64,000 nucleotides of DNA, taken from positions 176,610,411 through 176,674,410 of the forward strand of contig NC_071354.1 in assembly GCF_943734655.1 (NCBI RefSeq), written 5' to 3'. The DNA is from Sabethes cyaneus. Its lineage: Eukaryota > Arthropoda > Insecta > Diptera > Culicidae. Position 1 is the first letter of the stretch. Each line of letters starts with the position of its first letter. Positions 58,056 through 64,000 of this stretch are shown piece after piece. The notes under the pieces are model-generated. The model had not been told where the DNA came from and did not search any database. It saw nothing but the letters and a program-made list of their open reading frames with translations. The position numbers and the translations under genes were made by a program.

Positions 58056-60730
58056 CGTAAGGAAGTATCTCATGGATCCATGCAGAAAACTATGATAAAA
58101 CATGGAACTTGGATAAAGACAATGTTCGTAAATCAGGAAATTACCGCATCGCTGTCAAATCACAGCGGACTGAGTTCAAACATTCAGTGAATCACAGGGC
58201 CTGGGAAACAAGTTGGGTTCGAATCTGGGAGGAACGACCTACGAACCTAGTAAACGTTGCTTCAATGACCCTTCCTTTTCTAATTCGCCACTCTTTACCC
58301 TTCACTTCTTGCTCTTCTCTGTTTGGATGCTATAAACACCTTCTTTTCACGCATCATTTTGAACAAATTATGTTACCTAGCCGTTCTCAAGTTATTGCAA
58401 AGTCTAAGAGGTTGAAGTAGGAATTTTATTTGCAATTGCAATTGCAAAATATGAATGTGGATATGAACTGGATATGTGGATTACTTCAATTGATTTAAAA
58501 ATGGAATTTGTGGTTGAACTTGAATTTGAAAACTTGAAGATATACATCAAATCGGTCTTTAAATAGGACTTAAATTTGGCCTTTTTGACCATTTTTTTCC
58601 TGCTTTCTTTGCAGTAGCAAATCATGCAAATTATTTTTCTAAAGTTAGTCATGAAAATATTGAGGGAAAGTGACCTTTCATCAGCGGTTCTAAAAAGATT
58701 AGCTAGTATCCTGCTCTTTTGTGGGCTCGCTAATTTTAAACATCTGCTGATTAATTTACCATGACAATATAATTAACAATAGTTGTTTCGTTTTGCTTCG
58801 AAACCATACCCCTGTTTGCAAGTACGTACAACTTTCCTTTAAAGGAAAATAGTGCAATATGCTAATACTCGAATGCCAAACTCGTGAATGTATAAAATCG
58901 CAAGCAAGCTTGTATTTATTCGCTGCCCGGTAAATAACGACGCGAAGGCGTTACCGTTGCATAATCGTAAATATTACAAACGGTATAATTTATTCATTAA
59001 AACGCGATTAGTAATTAATGAAAGTGAATTCTGTTTTAATCGGGGCCAGCAATGCACTTTTAGCTGCGAACGTTATTCCTCCGCCAATATGCGAGCGGTC
59101 CTTCCCTCTCCGCGGTCTGTCTCGCGTACACTCTGCCCATCTTGGCTTCGATTTGGCGCTGGGCCTGGCCTGTCGAAGCGCAAAGTGCGATGATGGGCAA
59201 ACAGCAATCTGTTTGCATACGATATGCATCCCTAATGGAAGGTGCTCCATTATTCAAAGCGAGCGATGGATATATGAATGTGAATTCGACCGTAAACAAA
59301 TCCCAGTCCTGTTTATTATGCGTGTAGTTTTGCTCCCGCGGGCGCCCCGTTGTTGGAAAATTTTTACGATGGTTCATCCTCTGGGACTGAAGAAACGGAG
59401 CTTCGACGGTGCTGCAGCGAACAGACAGCTCAGCTCAGGTCTGCCTCGATTTCACGATATTTATTTCTCTTCACCGGCACAATACTGTGTCCCGCAAACT
59501 AATCGATCTGACCTTCCTATTGAACACATTCAATTATTATTACCGGTCGCTGGCTGTCAGGCTGCATACGATTTTACGACGCCGCGATTTTATAACGAAA
59601 CTTAACGATAGATTTGAATACTTTAGTGGGCTAAACAGATTCATTTGGTGCAGTCCAAATGTGAGCGGCACGCGCAACAGCAATGACCTTGGATTGGGAA
59701 ATGCTTATTCGCGTGCGGTGTGCTACGGGTTTAGCTAGGTTTATTTTGTTTTCTAGGAAACTAGCGAACACCATCGTTGGTTCTGCGATATAGGATATTG
59801 CGGTGGATTGAGAGAAAAACTTGGAAGTACTAGTAATTTGATGAAATTTACCTTTTTGCTGGAAAGTTATACCAGCTGACTTGCCCCAGTGCACTGCTAC
59901 ATAATGAGTTAATGAAATAATCCGACTGCCAGTACTGGAAGTGCAATTTCAATTCGCGTTAGTTTTCTACACATAAAACCATGGTTAATAGCAGCAAGAC
60001 GTGTTTTTACGATTCGCCCAGCTTGAGTACGTTTTCACGGCACAGCAGAAGCGCAGCGCCGTAAAATTCAAGTGTTTTAAAATGAAAAATTTTAGTTTCA
60101 TTGCCGGGAAAATTGAAACCGATTGCTACACTTTGCGCCGCCTTGCCGAAGTATCCTATCCTAAGCAGAGGCGATCGTGTTTCCCGGAATGGTGGAAAGG
60201 GAAAAGGGTGAAGGGCATCTTTTGCCACATAACCGTGCCGTGCATGTCTACGAGAGTCGGCAGGTGGGTGTTCGTGCACAAATGCACCGGGAAAGCGCGC
60301 GGAGATAGAGTGCAATAAATTTTCAAGTCGATTGGGAAGGAAAATAAACTATTGCAGTTTAACCACGAGGTTGATGCCGGTTCGGTAGGTGGCAGTGCTT
60401 TTCGTTATCCCTTCCGTAATAAGATGAAATGGGCGTCGGCGGGATCAAAAAATTTACTACGTGACAGAAGCTAGTTAAGCGAGAAAATTTACGACCATTC
60501 GACAGGACTGGTAGAAAGCTGGTGGATTCGGCGAGAGCTGCTAATTTTGAATACCGGTAGCAAATGCTGTACTACAGTCAGGCAGATCTGTGTCCTGGAA
60601 GAGCACATAGAAATTAAATCATATATTATATTAGTGATGTCAACGAATGTTTCGGTATTTGATGATTCAATTTCAACGATTAATTGCCATGATTTCTAAT
60701 AAAGTCCAATAAATAAAGTTCAATTTTTAT
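58056..60730. other. 2.7 kb without recognised genes
   Basis: 58430-58650 is AT-rich with GCAATTGCAATTGCAA near 58432. 59020-59740 has balanced composition with overlapping frames on both strands, the longest 195 codons (59018-59605). None shows a domain or signal that I can recognise, and overlap in several frames suggests compositional openness. Confidence 0.4.
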
Positions 60731-60734
60731 TTGA

Positions 60735-60935
60735 AATCATTTGGAATATTAAACCAACATTGTTTTATAACGCATCTAAAATTGAATGAAATAGTACGAA
60801 GTACCGTATTTTAAATTGAACTGCAAATTGGATTTAAAATTGGATTTGAAATTGGACTTGGAGTAATTTGATTGGAAGTTTTACTTGGAATTAGACATTA
60901 AATCCGACTTAAAACAGCATATGAAGCTTTTATTT
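60735..60935. repeat. Short degenerate minisatellite, AATTGGATTTGA-like unit
   Basis: Units AATTGGATTTAA, AATTGGATTTGA and AATTGGACTTGG follow each other at a spacing of about 12 near 60828-60866, with looser copies on either side. Confidence 0.6.
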
Positions 60936-60938
60936 GAA

Positions 60939-62094
60939 ACTAGCTAACCCGACAAACTTCGTATTGCCACAAATTAAACTGTGTTGTACATAAATCGTGA
61001 ATCTCGGATGACCTTTGTCACTATCTCGAGTTTTGCAAGTTTCTGAGGAGTTCATGGGTGTTTTAATATACCAATTTTCCTCACAGTAAAGTAGAAAACA
61101 ACTCCCCCCATTGCTTAGTCTGATAAAATAAAGCGGATAGCATTTAAATATTCGCCATCATTACAAACCATTTCGTCGAATACCATTTTGCGGAACACCA
61201 ATTCTCGGTTGACTATAACGCGGAATATAGAGTTTCACAGAATACCATTTCGCGAAAAACCTTACGCGGGATGTATCATTTCATGGAAAATCTTTTCGCG
61301 GAAAGTATCATTTCTCAGGGGTGACCCAACTGAAGGAAAGTAATAGAGGTCAGTAGATCTAGGAAAATAAATGAACCTAGATAGAGGTTATCTCTACGTG
61401 GGGCTGCCCCCGCAGTGACCGGAGCTTCCGACGGCAGGTCGCCGGCAACACTCGCTGCCAGTGGCCGTTTCGCGCTGAGTTATCTAATGTTACTATTGAT
61501 AGTTTTTGGTGGTCTTGTTTTTGATAAATGTTTTATGAAAGAGGCTAAAATTACTCGAGTTCGATTAGTTTTTGAGTAACGCAAAAATTTCTGTTTTATT
61601 TGTATGAGAGTCCTGATCGCCCTACCATAGGGATGAGGGGTCTCAAATCATCATTTAAAAAATTCATGCCTCTAAAACCCCCACATGCCAAATATGGTTC
61701 CATTTGATTAATTAGTTTTCGAGTTATGCAGAAATTTGTGTTTCATTTGTATGGGAGCCCCCCCTCTTAGTGGTGGGAGGGGTCTCTAACCATCATAAGA
61801 ACCTTCCCTGGCCCCAAAACCCCCTATATGAAAATTTTCACGCCGATCGGTTCAGTAGTTTTCGATTCTATAAGGAACATAGGGCAGACAGAAATCCATT
61901 TTGATAGGCGTAGATTTGTATGGGAGCCCCCCCCCCCTTTCTTAATGGGGGGAGGGGTCTTTTGCCATCGAGAGAACCTTCGCTGGTCCCAAAAACCCCT
62001 ACATGCAAATTTGCACGCCGATTGGTTCAGTAGCTTTCGATTCTATAAGGAACATAGGGACAGACAGACAGAAATCCATTTTTATAGGTATAGA
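60939..62094 (-). mobile_element. Helitron-like element H2, minus strand
   Basis: Read on the minus strand it starts TCTATACCTATAAAAATGG at 62094 and ends with the CTAGT terminus at 60943-60939. The head, with CTTATAGAATCGAAAGCTAC and GACAGACAGA, is repeated: a second, slightly degenerate head lies at 61845-61920. It has fewer internal units than H1 and lacks H1's two insertions. Non-autonomous. Confidence 0.78.
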
Positions 62095-62125
62095 TTTATA
62101 ATATTACACCCACATGTGGCTAAAC

Positions 62126-62335
62126 GACAAAAAAGGATTTCTGAAAGGCGAAAATAGACTGGCCATGAAAAAGGCGGAGGTTCAAAAACGTAAAAAAGGC
62201 TGTGTCACGCTTTATAGGAGCTACCGGAAAGAAGACAGATTTACATATAGCTGGGGGACAACAGGAGGGGGAGCTGACATTCAAATGAACCCTTTTTGGT
62301 TTTTGCATTATGAGTAAGCCCCCGAGTAAGTATGT
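62126..62335 (+). mobile_element. Helitron-like fragment, same family as 14.5 and 42.3 kb
   Basis: GGCGAAAATAGACTGGCCAT, GGTTCAAAAACGTAAAAAAG, gaagacagatttaca, and TTTTTGCATTATGAG match those blocks. The CTAGT end is missing. Confidence 0.6.
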
Positions 62336-62339
62336 TGTA

Positions 62340-62580
62340 TGTTCCGCCATAGCTCCAAAACGTCTTGAACGTTCTTCACCAAACTTCCTTCACATAAGGG
62401 AATCTCCATTCAGATTCAGATTGACAAAAGGGAGAGGGGGAGCAAGGCTATAACTCCGAAGCGCCTGGGCGGTTCTTTATCAAACTTGGCATACATGTTC
62501 CTTGACATAAGGAAATCAGCACTGGGAGATTGACAAAAGGGGGTCCCTAGCAAGGAGGGGAACTCCAAATAAGTAAAAGG
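62340..62580 (+). repeat. Two-copy tandem repeat, about 110-bp unit
   Basis: CATAGCTCCAAAACGTCTTG...CACATAAGGGAATC...GATTGACAAAAGGG at 62349-62445 is repeated with divergence at 62450-62560 (TATAACTCCGAAGCGCCTGG ... GACATAAGGAAATC ... GATTGACAAAAGGG). Confidence 0.6.
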
Positions 62581-62632
62581 AGTTGCGTTTCTCTTGCATT
62601 TAGACTGATTGCAGTTGCACAAGTAGCTGAAA

Positions 62633-63060
62633 GATGTTTCTTGAAATTAAAAGTTCTATCGTCTGGTGAAATTCAAATTTTGATTAATCCTTCTAAAAGT
62701 GAAATAAAAAAATATTGTTTTTCAGTTTCAATATAACACATTGATGTATTCCGCTAAGTTTTAGAGTATATTATTGCAAGAAATTTTGCTGAAGACAGTA
62801 ACCTTCTAGCTCTTCAGCTAAGATAGAAAAATCCTATTTCTTATATATGAATCGTTAAAATCAGTTTGTCTATTTTAGCTCTTCTTATAGTTGTTGTATG
62901 ACATTTTTATGTGTTATAAAATTGTACTAATAGTAAAAATACACAACTTTCCACAACTTTACCACATTCGGGGTATACCTTTATCTTTGCTTGTTTACGA
63001 ACTGTCACTTTTAATATAAAACATAGCCTAATTTTGACCCCGAATTACTAGACTATGCGC
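62633..63060 (-). repeat. Shared core module, minus strand
   Basis: Blocks TTGAAATTAAAAGTTCTATC, AGTTTCAATATAACACATT, TGAAGACAGTAACCTTCTAG and TTTTGACCCCGAATTA are the reverse complement of the interior of element D2 (43225-43690). Flanking TIRs are not visible here. Confidence 0.75.
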
Positions 63061-63199
63061 AAACGGATACAAGTGAAACTTCCTTGGTTTTGTAGTTTTT
63101 TTATAAAGTTTCTGATTAATGTGATATAATTTGTGACCGCAGCTGACAAGGTGTTGAAAACTGATCAAATTAAACTGTGATTGTCAGTGTGCTACCTGA

Positions 63200-63320
63200 G
63201 AGAGGCATAAAATAATCGGACAATGGTCAAAAAAGAAGGCGAGAACTGGAAAGCGACCCAAGCTGTGTTGGAAATGCGGCGAAAATGGTCACATTTTGTA
63301 AAAGACGGTAGGTCCTAAGC
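63200..63320 (+). pseudogene. Gag-like basic/zinc-knuckle remnant
   Basis: One frame reads SKKKARTGKRPKLCWKCGEN followed by GHIL and a stop. This is a basic stretch followed by most of a C-x2-C-x4-H-x4-C zinc knuckle whose last cysteine is lost. It could come from a retrotransposon gag, possibly of the same element as the RT scrap below. Short and uncertain. Confidence 0.4.
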
Positions 63321-63599
63321 CGCACTAAAAAAATTTTTCATTATTTCATTTGTCCTTCCGTCTGAGGAACGGTATAATGTGGAATGTCGCATACCGCATC
63401 ACTAAGAGAAAGATTGAATGCTTATCTTTTTCCGCTAAAACATGTCCAGCTGAAGCTACCAATGGAAAAACTCTTTCCGTCGCACACCCCAGCAACTTAT
63501 CTTCCTACATCATATCAGTGGATTACAATGCCCAATAAGAAACTTGTAGCAGTATCAAAAGAATTGAATGGGAAGAAAGCATCAACCAACGTTGTTTAG

Positions 63600-63840
63600 A
63601 AATCGGTAATCCAGGTGTTTGCTGACATGTTCAAGTCAGAGACAGAAATGGAGATTAAAAGTAAAGAAGCTGGTGTTGCTACCTAAGCTAGTAAATCTAC
63701 AGGGAGATCTTGGCTTCGTATAAGCCTACATGCCTGTTGGACTTACTGGGAAAACTCCTGAAAAGAGCCATCTTCAACAAATCGACAAAAGACACGGAGA
63801 GCGAGGACGGGTTGTCGAATAAATGATTAAGTTTCCCAAA
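63600..63840 (+). pseudogene. R1/Jockey-type reverse transcriptase scrap
   Basis: VFADMFKSE, then in another frame LVLLPKLVNLQGDLG, then YKPTCLLDLLGKLLKRAIFN and STKDTESEDGLSNK (63720-63830). This matches the RT start of R1/Jockey-type ORF2 proteins (KLVLLPKPGKP, YRPICLLDTLGKLLERLI). It has at least two frame changes and ends near 63840. 63841-64000 is AT-rich with nothing recognised. Confidence 0.75.
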
Positions 63841-64000
63841 TGGGGAATCTACGGTGGGCGAGCATTGTCGTGCAGCAAAATCACATTATCGTCTATTGAT
63901 TAAAGTACTGGCCTCTTTTTGTACAATGTTCGATTAGCATTTTCAGTAACTGTGTAACATACTAACTATTGAGCTTTAAATATTTAAACTGATAATTATA

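Noticed and set aside
59018..59605. 195-codon plus-strand open frame
   Set aside because: No domain, signal or repeat-protein match that I recognise, with several overlapping frames on both strands. Treated as composition.

Overview
This 64 kb window reads as intergenic or heterochromatin-like DNA from a dipteran insect, most probably a mosquito. I infer this from the transposon content: RTE-type non-LTR retrotransposons ending in (TAAG)n or (GAA)n, an R1-clade retrotransposon, ITmD37E-like and mariner-type transposase remnants, Helitron-like elements with a GTCTGTCTGTCTG head and a CTAGT end, tRNA-derived SINEs, and many TA- or TTAA-flanked MITEs. The species cannot be fixed without a database search. 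I see no convincing host protein-coding gene, no functional tRNA or rRNA gene, and no CRISPR array. The only long open reading frame with a recognisable function is the reverse transcriptase (RT) of a 5'-truncated RTE copy at 45.4-47.0 kb.

Layout. 1-5.1 kb: three decayed RTE fragments, one split by a 1.17 kb TIR element, then a Tc1/mariner remnant. 5.1-9.4 kb: no recognised feature. 9.4-14.8 kb: an RTE 3' scrap, a PIF/Harbinger-like element split by a 1.3 kb palindrome that carries tRNA-like sequence in both arms, a degenerate TIR element, a complete 1.3 kb TA-flanked element and a Helitron-like 3' end. 14.8-18.4 kb: apparently unique. 18.4-23.3 kb: a degenerate 11-bp minisatellite with five small elements inserted. 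23.3-26.2 kb: apparently unique. 26.2-28.3 kb: a TTAA-flanked element, a second minisatellite of about 11 bp, and PIF-like scraps. 28.5-33.8 kb: two minus-strand RTE copies of different lineages, the second split by a TTAA-flanked element. 33.8-37.7 kb: mostly unassigned, with one SINE. 37.7-42.3 kb: RTE fragments with a hAT-like insertion, nested foldback elements and an R1-clade 3' end. 42.3-49.0 kb: a multi-level Helitron-like nest, the youngest RTE copy inside a Helitron-like element, and a mariner remnant. 49.0-51.8 kb: unassigned. 51.8-58.1 kb: a TA-flanked element, then two joined RTE copies carrying a hAT MITE and a 1.87 kb mariner. 58.1-60.7 kb: unassigned. 60.7-64 kb: a short minisatellite, a minus-strand Helitron-like element, a shared core module and an R1/Jockey-like RT scrap.

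The coding remnants do not form a pathway; they record successive insertions. Because many insertions interrupt a recognisable RTE or Helitron-like sequence, boundaries and target-site duplications can be read directly by comparing the broken copy with another copy in the window. Two themes stand out. Several otherwise unrelated MITE-like elements repeat one family-specific phrase at both ends and internally. Several foldback elements carry tRNA-like (pol III promoter) cores.
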